Assembly: GCF_900186505.1 (NCBI RefSeq)
Contig: NZ_LT891968.1
Span: forward strand, 436,436 to 500,435
Reading direction: 5' to 3'
From: Enorma phocaeensis
GTDB lineage: Bacteria > Actinomycetota > Coriobacteriia > Coriobacteriales > Coriobacteriaceae
Length of the DNA stretch: 64,000 bases
Shown here: piece by piece, positions 1 to 8,115 of the stretch
Numbering within the stretch: the first letter of the stretch is position 1
Layout of the letters: each line of letters starts with the position of its first letter
Notes under the pieces: model-generated
Database searches by the model: none
What the model saw: the letters and a program-made list of their open reading frames with translations, nothing else
What the model was told of the DNA's origin: nothing
Position numbers and translations under genes: made by a program

Positions 1-21
1 CGAAGTTCAGGCCCGATAGCC

Positions 22-735
22 CCTTGACTCGTGGCACGCCCGTCGAACGGGCGGGCCGCTACCCCCTACCGAACGGGTCCTCGTACTCCTTCACGCTCAG
101 CCTGTCCAGCGCGATGTCGGCGGCCTCCTGCTCCCTGATGTACTTGGCGATCGTGGCCTCGTTCAGGCCGACGGTGGACACGTAGTAGCCCTCCGCCCAG
201 AACTTCCTGTTCCCGAACTTGTACTTGAGGTTCGCGTGCCGGTCGAACATCATCAGCGAGCTCTTCCCCTTCAGGTAGCCCATGAAGCTCGACACGCTGA
301 TCTTGGGCGGGATGCTGACCAGCATGTGCACGTGGTCCGGCATCAGGTGCCCCTCTATGATCTCCACCCCCTTCCAGCGGCAGAGCTGCCTGAGGATCTC
401 CCCGAGGTCCTTGCGGTATTGGTTGTATATCGCCTTCCTTCTATACTTCGGTGTGAACACGATGTGGTACTTGCAGAGCCACTTCGTGTGCGCGAGGCTG
501 TTGGCCTTCTGCGCCATGGCTATCACCCTCCTCTTGGGGCTGGCGACCTGAACAATCACCATCCTAGGAGGAGGGCGGCCCGTTGCGTAGCATCAGTGGG
601 ATCCACCCGCGTAGCGGGTGGTTTTCAGTGGCGCGCTGCGCGCGCCACAGGGTTGATGACCCTTGAATCAGCCCGGGGCGCGATCGCACCGATCGCGCCC
701 CGGGGAAATAATCGACAGATCCCATCAAGGGTCTA
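22..735 (-). mobile_element. IS200/IS605-type insertion element
   Basis: A single-gene transposon of the HUH (Y1 transposase) type. The TnpA gene is flanked by short hairpins, as expected for a family that lacks terminal inverted repeats and recognises subterminal stem-loops in single-stranded DNA. Downstream of tnpA, positions 38-52 form a 6-bp stem with a 3-nt loop. Upstream lie three perfect stems, each with a 3-nt loop: 603-621 (8 bp), 629-647 (8 bp) and 672-704 (15 bp). An outer pair ACCCTTGA/TCAAGGGT at 659-666 and 725-732 encloses the last one. No tnpB is visible inside the window. The exact ends are uncertain; CCCTTGA occurs on both sides (22-28 and 660-666) and may mark the cleavage sites. 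Confidence 0.6.
59..517 (-). CDS. tnpA: IS200/IS605-family transposase TnpA
   Basis: A 152-residue Y1 HUH transposase that cuts and rejoins single-stranded transposon ends through a 5'-phosphotyrosine. The metal-binding motif is His62-x-His64 in MPDHVHMLVS. The helix with the catalytic tyrosine reads KYIREQ, with Tyr126 and Gln130 spaced as in well-studied members. The length is normal and the frame is intact, so the gene may still be active. The start at 517 is preferred over an upstream GTG at 562 because AGAGGAGGG lies about 8 nt upstream and the conserved protein begins here. It stands alone; no accessory gene is seen. Confidence 0.93.
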   Translation of the reverse strand: MAQKANSLAHTKWLCKYHIVFTPKYRRKAIYNQYRKDLGEILRQLCRWKGVEIIEGHLMPDHVHMLVSIPPKISVSSFMGYLKGKSSLMMFDRHANLKYKFGNRKFWAEGYYVSTVGLNEATIAKYIREQEAADIALDRLSVKEYEDPFGRG

Positions 736-753
736 GTCGTACTCTCGCAACGT

Positions 754-1872
754 TTAATCGAACTCCCGTAACGCCTCGGAAAGGCGAACAAGGCCCTCGC
801 GCAACGTCTGCTCAGGAGCGCAGTAGCCTAAACGGGCACCGCAGGGCAGCTCGAACCGACCGCCGGGGACGAGCAGCACGCCACGCTCGCGCAGGAGCTT
901 GAGGCAGAATGCCTCGTCATCCATGGGGATGTCGAACTGGATATACGAGGTCGACACCCCCTTGGGCGCGACCCAGCGAACACGAGGCTCGCTGTCGACC
1001 CACGCCTGCGCGATGGCGCGATTCCCCAACACGATCGAACGGTTGCGCTCGAGGATGCGCGCGCGGTTGCGAAGCACGTGCACGGCAAGGGCGTCGTTGA
1101 AGATGCCGCCGCAGATGAGCGTATAGTCGCGATAGGTGCGGATGCGGTCTGCCACCTCGGCGTTCGATACCGTCCAGCCGATACGCGCCGCCGGGACGGA
1201 ATACGTCTTGGAAATGCTGTTGGTCACCACGGCGCGGTCATAGAGATCCGCCATGGAAACGAACCTCTCGGTATCCTCGAGCGGTAGGTACACCTCGTCG
1301 GAGAGCACGTAGGCGCCCACGGAACGGGCGATCTCGACGATCTGCTCGAGCGTCTCGCGCGGCAGTACCGTGCCGAGCGGGTTCGAGGCGTTGTTGATGC
1401 AGATGAGCTTGGTGTCGGGACGGATCAGCCGCTCAAGCTCCGCGATGTCGGGCTGCCAGCCCAGCTCCTCGCGGATGTGCCAGTACTCGACGTCGGCGCC
1501 GAGCGTGCGCGGGATCTCGTAGAGCGGCTGGTAGGTGGGGTACTCGGCGATCACATGGTCGCCAGGCTCCACGAGCGTCATGAGCGCAAGAAGATTCGCG
1601 CCGGTCGCGCCGTTGGTCTGGAGGATATTGTCAGGCTCGACATTCTCATAGAGACCGGCGACCTCATCCTTGAACTCGGGCGACCCCTCGATCCAGCCGT
1701 AGTTCATCTTCTCGCGCCCCAGTTGCTCGTAGAAGCCCGCGCCGTCCGTGCCGTCGAGCCGCAGGATCTCGTCCATGGTGAGCGATGCTATCGTGGACTG
1801 GGCGATATCGACCGTGGCGCTCTTCTCGTGGACGTTGAGCCATTCCTCGACGCCGATGGTGGCGATATTCAT
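754..1872 (-). CDS. PLP-dependent class I/II aminotransferase
   Basis: A 372-residue fold-type I aminotransferase. The PLP lysine lies in SISKTYSVPAARIGW (about residue 220), the aspartate that contacts the pyridine nitrogen is in LSDEVY, the substrate-contacting NNASNPLGT motif precedes it, and a C-terminal arginine region is present. The N-terminus (GVEEWLNVHE, then SLTMDEIL) closely matches the gene that begins at 63764, so the two are paralogues. The start has AAGGAG about 8 nt upstream. It lies 84 bp downstream of an amino-acid permease on the same strand, so the two probably form an operon importing and transaminating one amino acid. The substrate cannot be read from the sequence. Confidence 0.85.
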   Translation of the reverse strand: MNIATIGVEEWLNVHEKSATVDIAQSTIASLTMDEILRLDGTDGAGFYEQLGREKMNYGWIEGSPEFKDEVAGLYENVEPDNILQTNGATGANLLALMTLVEPGDHVIAEYPTYQPLYEIPRTLGADVEYWHIREELGWQPDIAELERLIRPDTKLICINNASNPLGTVLPRETLEQIVEIARSVGAYVLSDEVYLPLEDTERFVSMADLYDRAVVTNSISKTYSVPAARIGWTVSNAEVADRIRTYRDYTLICGGIFNDALAVHVLRNRARILERNRSIVLGNRAIAQAWVDSEPRVRWVAPKGVSTSYIQFDIPMDDEAFCLKLLRERGVLLVPGGRFELPCGARLGYCAPEQTLREGLVRLSEALREFD

Positions 1873-1956
1873 ACGTGTTCTCCTTCCTTGCAGGCCCCTC
1901 GCGGACCAGCCGCGCCGAGACGTCGGCCTCCGCCGCCCCGGCGCGATGACACTACA

Positions 1957-3402
1957 TTACAAAGTAATGACACCCATGGCGAGCAGGACGAGCGCGAGCA
2001 CTCCGAGCGCGGTTATAACCGCGATGCCCGCCTTGTCCACCGCGCCGAGGGAAAGACCCTCGGACCTGCGGCCCTGCACATACACCACGAACCCCGGAAT
2101 GTATCCGACGCAGGTGAGCAGCAGGTACGACCAGCCATTGAAAACGACGCCCACCACGAGGAACACCGTCGCCACGAGTCCGATGGCGAGCTGCGCCCCC
2201 TGTTTGGCCTCGTGGGCGCTCTTCACCTGGTACGCTGCGGCAAGCGCCCAGGTGATGACGATGGCAACCGTGCACATCGAGTATGCGAAATCGTAGGCAT
2301 CCTCGCTCACGAGCAGGACGATGAGGAACGCCTGCGTGCAGACGCCAACGACCACGAGGCTGAGCTGCGGGGCTCCCTTTGAGTTGAGCTTGCCCCAAGA
2401 AGCGGGCAGCAGCTTGCTTGCCGCCATCTCAGAGGTGGTCTCGGCGGGAAGCATCGTGAACGAGAGCCACGAACCCAGGATCGAGATGATGATGGCCACC
2501 GAGATGAACGCGCCACCCCAGCCAGGTGCCATATCCTCGAAGATGTACACCATGGCGGGATAGTCGAGCGAAGCGATCTCGGTGTAGGGCATGTACCCGT
2601 ACGGCAAAACAGAGCAACCGATGTAGATGGCCAGCAAGCACGCCAGGCCGATCACCGTCGCCTTGCCTACATCGCTTTTGCGCTCCGCGCGCGACGACAT
2701 GACCGTAGCGCCCTCGATGCCGACGAAGACCCAAAACATGATGATGAAGCAATTCATGATCTGCTGGGTGACATCACCGAGCGAGACCGCATCGGCACCC
2801 GCCTGACCAGCAGCCACAGCATTGTTGTACAGCGTGCCCCAGAAATCGGACGTGAAGACCCCCGCGTCGAACATGAAGACCGAGAAGACCACGAACACGG
2901 CAAGCGAGGCGACCTTGCAGACCATGACGACGGCATTGAGCACCGAGGCGCTCTCGACGCCGCGAATCACGAAGATCGTAAGCAGCCACATGACAACCGA
3001 CGAGATCGCGATGCAGGGAACGGTGTTGCCCGCAAGGAACGCTGGGAAGAAGTACCCCACGGTGGACATCATCATGGTCGCAAAAGCCACGTTGCCCAAC
3101 CATGCCGAGAGCCAGTAGCCCCAACCCGACACGAAGCCCGCAAAGGGCCCGAATCCTTCCTGAGCGTACGAGAAGATTCCCGGCAGATCAGGGCGCTGGG
3201 CTCCGAGATTGTTGAGGGAGAGCGCGAGCGCAAGGAATCCCACGCCCACGATAAGCCAGGCGATAAGCGCGCTACCAGGAGCCGCCACCTGCGACAGCTG
3301 GCCCGAAATCGCGAATGCCCCGGAGCCTATGCACGAACTCACCACCATGCCGATGAGGCCGAACAGCCCGATTCCCTTCTTGCCTTCCTTCGCCTCTTCC
3401 AT
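1957..3402 (-). CDS. APC-superfamily amino-acid/polyamine antiporter
   Basis: A 481-residue integral membrane protein with about 12-13 hydrophobic segments. It resembles the basic amino-acid/polyamine antiporter branch of the APC superfamily (ArcD/AdiC-like). The TM1 glycine-rich substrate motif reads GMVVSSCIGSGAF near residues 18-30, preceded by a short lysine-rich tail. The ribosome-binding site AAGGAGGT lies 6 nt before the ATG at 3402, an excellent match. It is upstream of and co-directional with the aminotransferase at 754-1872, suggesting uptake or exchange of that enzyme's substrate or product. It diverges from the LuxR-type gene at 3906, a likely regulator. Arginine, ornithine or citrulline exchange is plausible but unproven. 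Confidence 0.85.
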   Translation of the reverse strand: MEEAKEGKKGIGLFGLIGMVVSSCIGSGAFAISGQLSQVAAPGSALIAWLIVGVGFLALALSLNNLGAQRPDLPGIFSYAQEGFGPFAGFVSGWGYWLSAWLGNVAFATMMMSTVGYFFPAFLAGNTVPCIAISSVVMWLLTIFVIRGVESASVLNAVVMVCKVASLAVFVVFSVFMFDAGVFTSDFWGTLYNNAVAAGQAGADAVSLGDVTQQIMNCFIIMFWVFVGIEGATVMSSRAERKSDVGKATVIGLACLLAIYIGCSVLPYGYMPYTEIASLDYPAMVYIFEDMAPGWGGAFISVAIIISILGSWLSFTMLPAETTSEMAASKLLPASWGKLNSKGAPQLSLVVVGVCTQAFLIVLLVSEDAYDFAYSMCTVAIVITWALAAAYQVKSAHEAKQGAQLAIGLVATVFLVVGVVFNGWSYLLLTCVGYIPGFVVYVQGRRSEGLSLGAVDKAGIAVITALGVLALVLLAMGVITL

Positions 3403-3905
3403 GGGCGAACCTCCTTCCCCGCGACCGGATGGAATCCGAGCGCTTCAAATGCGGTGCCGCGCGTACGGCGACCGACGTTTGGACTACAGGCGGATGGGGC
3501 TCAGCGCGGCATCCATGCTGGGGGACATGGCACCCTCGCCCCGTCCGCCTCAATCCCATCCTCATCTCCCCCGGATGCACGCAAAAGGGCTAAACGGGTT
3601 GTATCCTTCGTTGTATCTTGGTTCTACGCAAGTCCAAAGCGGGACTAAACCCTTACTAAACCGCAGGTCATCGGCTGCGTGCTAGATAATCCGCCGCAGC
3701 GGACCGCCTGCCGAAACCGGCCGGCATCGTCCAAGCTGGCAGCAAGAAGGCAGGTAAGATGGATGGGTGCCGAGCACGGCAGGCGGGTGCGCTCCTTTCG
3801 ACCGAATGGAACGCCGCACGATGCCCGAGGCCCACCGCACGCCGCGTGAGGCACACCGCGTTACCCGAAGCAAGCCGCATCACCCAAGAGGAAAGAAGGA
3901 AGCAA
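3403..3905. promoter_or_regulatory. divergent intergenic region with two pairs of direct repeats
   Basis: This is the 0.5-kb space between the permease gene and the LuxR-type gene. It holds TTGTATC at 3599-3605 and again at 3611-3617 (12 bp apart), and ACTAAACC at 3644-3651 and 3655-3662 (11 bp apart). Direct repeats spaced about one helical turn are typical of cooperative activator sites. By position they could bind the neighbouring LuxR protein and control the permease and aminotransferase. No confident -35/-10 pair was picked out, and no open reading frame here looks real. Confidence 0.4.
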
Positions 3906-4871
3906 TTGGCGTTCTTCGTATTGCATTTCACGTTCTTCATGCTCCTCTCCTCCATCCTCACCTCGGCAAGCTGCCTCTCCGCCTACCTCGTCTCCCGTAG
4001 GCGGCTCTTCCTGCTCGCAGCGATCGGCTTTTGCTTCTACTTCTTCGACATCGCCTGGGTGTTCCAAGACAGCTTTGTTTCCGCCGGCCGCCCATGGAGG
4101 CTCGATACCGTGTACCTCACGGTCCGCTCAGCCGCCACCGTGGTCTCGGGCGTGGGCTTCATCTCGTCGTTCTGGCTGCTCGTATGCGATTACCTTGCCG
4201 TCAAAAGCCGTCCGGTGAAAGCGGTGCCCTGCGGGATCTTCCTCGTGGTAAGCATCCTGTCGCTGTTCTTTCCACCCACGACAGGCCTAGGGCGGTTCGC
4301 TTTCTACACCACGCGAGCCGTGTTCCTGTTCTGGATCCTAATCTATAGCGCCATTCGCTATCTCAGAACAGCGAGCACCGAGGAGCGGACGCGCATGCGC
4401 CGGGGAATAAGGATCTACCTTGTTGCTTGGTTGCTCGGCATCAGCGTGGTCGTGGAAGACGCGTTCTACTTCCTAGACCCCAATGCCGGCGGCATCCTCA
4501 TGGAGCTTCGAGCGGTCGCTCCCGAGCGCAACTACAGCGAGAACGCGCTCATGATCTGCTGCATGGCAGCAGCCTGCAAGAGCGCGTTCAAAGCCCTGTC
4601 GCTCAGGTTCGACAACCCACCCACAAAAGCCACGGAGCCTCAGGAGGCTTTCGCCGCGGAGCATCTGCCGCACTTTGGCAGGAGGTTCCACCTCTCACCG
4701 CGCGAGCTTGACGTGCTCTCCCTTGTCATAGCGGGCAAGGACAACCAAAATATCGCCTCAGAGCTGCAGTTGTCGCCAAGCACCGTGAAGGTTCACATGC
4801 ATAACATCCTCAAGAAGACCGGGTGCAGCGACCGCAGGAAGCTGATACAGGAATTCTGGAAAGAGACCTGA
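3906..4871 (+). CDS. LuxR-family regulator with membrane-embedded N-terminus
   Basis: A 321-residue protein. Its first ~230 residues contain about six hydrophobic segments and the last ~60 are a LuxR-type helix-turn-helix (LSPRELDVLSLVIAGKDN, then SPSTVKVHMHNILKK). Membrane sensor-LuxR fusions are abundant in Coriobacteriia and are thought to sense a ligand in the membrane while binding DNA. The reading frame is open from 3759, but the residues before 3906 look non-coding. A TTG at 3906 with GAAGGA just upstream is the best start. An ATG further in, within the first hydrophobic segment, is less likely. It diverges from the permease-aminotransferase pair, its probable target. Confidence 0.8.
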   Translation: MAFFVLHFTFFMLLSSILTSASCLSAYLVSRRRLFLLAAIGFCFYFFDIAWVFQDSFVSAGRPWRLDTVYLTVRSAATVVSGVGFISSFWLLVCDYLAVKSRPVKAVPCGIFLVVSILSLFFPPTTGLGRFAFYTTRAVFLFWILIYSAIRYLRTASTEERTRMRRGIRIYLVAWLLGISVVVEDAFYFLDPNAGGILMELRAVAPERNYSENALMICCMAAACKSAFKALSLRFDNPPTKATEPQEAFAAEHLPHFGRRFHLSPRELDVLSLVIAGKDNQNIASELQLSPSTVKVHMHNILKKTGCSDRRKLIQEFWKET

Positions 4872-4933
4872 TGGCGCATGGGGGAAGTCCGCACGGAGCG
4901 GCTCCTTGCGAGGAGCGATATGGGTCGACTGCC

Positions 4934-5175
4934 TCAGGCGCCCGCGCCCGCTCCCTGCTGAAGCCACGACACGAGCCCGTCCAGATACCAGCGCTCGAAG
5001 CTCGGCCTGTACACGAACTCGGGCATAGCCCATGTTGGAACCGTTTTGGCTACCGAGACCTCCAGAGATCTGACCGCTTCGGCATCGACGAGCGACCCGG
5101 TGATGATGAAGCGACCCGGGTTCATGGATGCAATCAGCGAGCGCATGACGAACCAAATGCCATCACATACTGCCT
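4934..5175 (-). pseudogene. possible remnant of a ROK-family C-terminus
   Basis: A minus-strand stretch of about 80 codons reads like the C-terminal end of a ROK sugar kinase or repressor: MNPGRFIITGSLVDAEAV resembles the 'NPxxIVIGG' segment of NagC-like proteins and is followed by a YLDGL element. The open frame continues a few codons upstream of the only ATG (5146), reading CDGIWFV, but the rest of the protein is absent. It is probably a gene relic left by a deletion. Family assignment is by eye and weak. The remainder of 4872-5280 shows nothing else I can name. Confidence 0.3.
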
Positions 5176-5280
5176 CCTGCCGTCATCTGCCGACGCTTTA
5201 CCTAACGTTGATGTCCCCCATACACGGTAGGTGTCATACTTGCCCCAAGATTGCGGGCGACCGTACGATTGGAGACGTTC

Positions 5281-5823
5281 ATGGACAACCAGCCTAACGG
5301 GTATCAGACACCCAACGGATACCAACAGCAACCTAACCAACCCAGCGGGTATCAGCAACCCAACCAGCCCAACGGTTACCCGCAGCAGGGGCCCACGGTT
5401 GTCCCTTCCTCAGTTGATAACGTTGCGATGGGCACGCTCGGCGCCTTCCTGGGATCGCTTGTCGGCGTGGCGTGCATCGTCATTCTTGGCAGGATCGGCA
5501 TCATCTCCGCGCTGTCCGGTGTCGTCATGGCGCTCTGTGCGCTCATCGGATACGAGAAGCTCGGCGGGGCACTCACCATCCGCGGCATCGTGATCTCCAT
5601 CGCATTCATCCTGATCATGACGTTTGTGGGCGATTATATCGACTGGGGCTTCGTTGTATCCGAGCAACTAGGCTATGGGCTCTTCGAGGCGCTCGGCGAT
5701 ATCCCGCGCCTGCTGGAGCGCGGAATCATCGATACCGGCAACTACATGGGCAACCTCGTCCGGCTCTATCTCTTCGCCGCGATCGGCGCCGTGCCCACGA
5801 TTCTTTCGTTCATGCGCAAGTAG
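5281..5823 (+). CDS. small membrane protein with PNGYQ-type repeats
   Basis: A 180-residue protein of unknown function. The first ~45 residues are a disordered, Asn/Gln/Pro/Gly/Tyr-rich segment with repeats of the type GYQQPNQP. Three or four hydrophobic segments follow (about residues 50-70, 75-95, 105-125 and 155-178). The start at 5281 is preferred over an ATG 30 bp upstream because GGAG lies 7 nt before it and the repeat domain begins there. Such repeat tails on small coriobacterial or actinobacterial membrane proteins often mediate protein-protein contacts, but no function is inferred here. It appears monocistronic. Confidence 0.7.
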   Translation: MDNQPNGYQTPNGYQQQPNQPSGYQQPNQPNGYPQQGPTVVPSSVDNVAMGTLGAFLGSLVGVACIVILGRIGIISALSGVVMALCALIGYEKLGGALTIRGIVISIAFILIMTFVGDYIDWGFVVSEQLGYGLFEALGDIPRLLERGIIDTGNYMGNLVRLYLFAAIGAVPTILSFMRK

Positions 5824-5999
5824 CTGAACCCCGGATACCGGTAGCTGGGCCACGACGCCGTCGGAGAGCGACGCGGCGCGCAGTGCACCCGCAGGACATC
5901 TCTGACGCGCCCGGCTGATTTCGAGGCAACGTACTAAAGAGAGAAGCGCCGGAAACCCATTCTCGTGCGCTATCAGAACGTTAAACCCTCCGCATCTCG

Positions 6000-6025
6000 G
6001 TACCCCTTGCCGCGGCAAGGGGTAC
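6000..6025. promoter_or_regulatory. perfect 26-bp palindrome in the pfkA leader
   Basis: GTACCCCTTGCCG is followed directly by its exact reverse complement. It ends 38 bp before the pfkA start codon. With no spacer it suits a dimeric repressor or activator site better than a terminator, and there is no T-run behind it. It is a candidate operator for glycolytic control of pfkA. It could alternatively be a palindromic repeat element. Confidence 0.5.
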
Positions 6026-6063
6026 ACTGGTTGACGCGTGTTTTTGGGAGAGGAAGGACTACT

Positions 6064-7143
6064 ATGCTCCGTATCGGACTGCTCACGAGCGGCGGCGACT
6101 GCCAGGCGCTCAACGCGACTATGCGCGGCATTGTGAAGACGCTCATCACCAAGAGCCCGGAGCCCGTCGAGATCTACGGCTTCGAGGACGGCTACCAGGG
6201 CATGATCTACCGCCGGTACCGCAAGATGGACGCGCATGACTTCAGCGACATCCTCACACGCGGCGGCACCATCCTGGGAACGAGCCGCACGCCGTTCAAG
6301 CGTCTCGACATCCCCGAGGCCGATGGCGTGGAAAAGGTGCCCGCCATGAAGCAGACCTACCACGACCTCAACCTCAACTGCCTGTTCATGCTGGGCGGCA
6401 ACGGCTCCACCAAGACGGCGAACCGCCTGTCTCAGGAGGGCCTCAACGTCATCGCGCTACCCAAGACCATCGACAACGACACCTGGGGCACCGAGATGAC
6501 CTTCGGCTTCACGAGCGCCGTGGAGATCGCCACCAAGTGCATCGACGACATCCACACTACGGCGAGCTCGCACGGCCGCGTGTTCGTAATCGAGATCATG
6601 GGCCACAAGGTGGGCTGGATTCCGCTGTATGCCGGCGTGGCGGGTGGCGCGGACGTGATCCTCATCCCCGAGATCCCCTACGACATGGACAACGTCATCA
6701 AGACCATCGAGAAGCGCATGGCCACGGGCAGCCGCTTCACCATCATCGCCGTAGCGGAGGGCGCCATCTCCAAGGCAGACGCCAACTTGCCCAAGAAGGA
6801 GTACAAGAAGAAGGTTGCCGCGCGCACGAGCCCGTCCATCGTGTACGACATCGCCAAAGAGGTCGAGGCCCGCACCGGCCGCGAGACCCGCGTCGCCATC
6901 CCCGGCCACACGCAGCGCGGCGGCATCCCCGATGCTCAGGACCGCATCTTCGCGACGCAATGCGGCGTGGAAGCGGCACTCGGCTGCTTGGAGGGCGAGT
7001 TCGGTTTCATGGTGGCGCAGCGCGAACGCCGCATGTGCCGCGTGCCGCTCGCCGAGGTGGCAGGCAAGCTCAAGTACGTCGATCCCAACTGCGACCTTAT
7101 CCGTGAGGCAAAGGCGCTTGGCATCAGCTTCGGAGATGAGTAG
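6064..7143 (+). CDS. pfkA: 6-phosphofructokinase
   Basis: A 359-residue PfkA-family enzyme that phosphorylates fructose 6-phosphate to the 1,6-bisphosphate, the committed step of glycolysis. Visible motifs are TSGGDCQALNA at the N-terminus, the catalytic PKTIDND loop, MGHKVGW, and GHTQRGG near the C-terminal sugar-phosphate site. The phosphate-donor pocket is mixed: GGNGS keeps the Gly found in ATP enzymes where pyrophosphate enzymes have Asp, but the Lys of PKTIDND is shared with pyrophosphate and Streptomyces-type enzymes. The usual Asp of GGDGS is Asn. The start at 6064 has AGGAAGG just upstream; an upstream in-frame ATG at 5965 would add 33 residues that do not look conserved and would translate the palindrome. 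Confidence 0.93.
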   Translation: MLRIGLLTSGGDCQALNATMRGIVKTLITKSPEPVEIYGFEDGYQGMIYRRYRKMDAHDFSDILTRGGTILGTSRTPFKRLDIPEADGVEKVPAMKQTYHDLNLNCLFMLGGNGSTKTANRLSQEGLNVIALPKTIDNDTWGTEMTFGFTSAVEIATKCIDDIHTTASSHGRVFVIEIMGHKVGWIPLYAGVAGGADVILIPEIPYDMDNVIKTIEKRMATGSRFTIIAVAEGAISKADANLPKKEYKKKVAARTSPSIVYDIAKEVEARTGRETRVAIPGHTQRGGIPDAQDRIFATQCGVEAALGCLEGEFGFMVAQRERRMCRVPLAEVAGKLKYVDPNCDLIREAKALGISFGDE

Positions 7144-7217
7144 CAGGCGGCACGCATCCTGCAGCGCGTAAACGAAACGCGGCCAATGCAATTAATAAGC
7201 GGCTATTCGATGCCTCG

Positions 7218-7257
7218 ACGCGGCGCCTTCCCCAGCGGGGGCGCCGCGTTTCGCGTT
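7218..7257 (+). terminator. intrinsic terminator of pfkA
   Basis: A 10-bp perfect stem, ACGCGGCGCC (7218-7227) with GGCGCCGCGT (7240-7249), is followed by a short T-containing tail. It sits 75 bp after the pfkA stop. Confidence 0.7.
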
Positions 7258-7307
7258 CTCGAGCGACTGAGAGGGGGAATTCGCACAGGACTTTTCCAGT
7301 TCGATCA

Positions 7308-7430
7308 TCTTGGCGGTGGTTCTCGGGCAATTGAGTGACTAGCCAAAACGTGGACACTCCGGCTACCTGCGATGATTCTGCTCGCGCATCGCAGTGTACG
7401 CAACAGAATCGCAAACGACCACCGCCAAGA
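7308..7430. repeat. 123-bp inverted-repeat element, copy A (MITE-like)
   Basis: The stretch begins TCTTGGCGGTG and ends with the exact reverse complement CACCGCCAAGA. A second element with identical 11-bp ends and exactly the same length lies at 26567-26689. The interiors are mostly different, apart from a CTAG-CAA match at the same offset. No target-site duplication is obvious. It may be a miniature inverted-repeat transposable element or a protein-binding DNA module. It abuts the decayed LysR gene. Confidence 0.5.
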
Positions 7431-7473
7431 CAGCCGAAGCGCAGCTGCGCAAGCAACCAGCAAGGATTGCACA

Positions 7474-8070
7474 ATGAAAGAACTTCGCCCTCGCGAGATA
7501 CAAGGTAGTTCCTTTGTTCATCTCGCAGCAAACGCTCAGCAACCACCTTGCTCGCTTGGAACGCTACTACGGCACCAAGCTCTTGGTGCGCGGCACAGAG
7601 CCATCGCTCACGCCTGCGAGCAGGCTCGTGCTTGATCACGCAAAACGGGTATGCGAGAGCGATCAAAACGCCTTGCGCATGTCGCTGAGCTTAACGGACG
7701 CGCGGACCTTAAACTGCTGGAACGCGTGCCCGTATGCATGATGGATAACCGCGTCGCCGATTATGTTCGCCGCGCCTATCAGTCCGCCGGCGCACAACCG
7801 AACACCGTTGTGACCGCATCGAATTTCAGAATCGGTTTTGAGATGTGCCTCGCAGGCAGCCCCGCTACCTTCACGACCACCACGAGCCTCATCGCCGATA
7901 TGCAAGACCGACCGGATGATCTGCTGATACTGCCCGTCTATCTGGCAGATGAGCAGCTGGCGCTGCAGCTCTCGCTCAGCTGCCTCCCCTCCCGCCATCA
8001 AGCCCAGTTCACGAAAGAGCTCATGAACTTGATCGGCGAGTACTACCTGTCGATCGAGCAATTCAGCTGA
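7474..8070 (+). pseudogene. decayed LysR-family regulator
   Basis: Pieces of one LysR regulator lie in different frames. The winged-helix segment FISQQTLSNHLARLERYYG and its linker occupy one frame (about 7514-7690). The C-terminal effector-domain piece beginning LERVPVCMMDNRVADYVRR occupies another (about 7700-8070). The first helix is missing, a frameshift is needed near 7690, and about 90 residues of the effector domain are absent. The gene is therefore broken by at least one frameshift and an internal deletion. The 123-bp element immediately upstream may have contributed. Confidence 0.65.
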
Positions 8071-8115
8071 ATGGGTGCGCATCGACAGCGCGATTCGCTA
8101 GGGCAACGCGATTCG

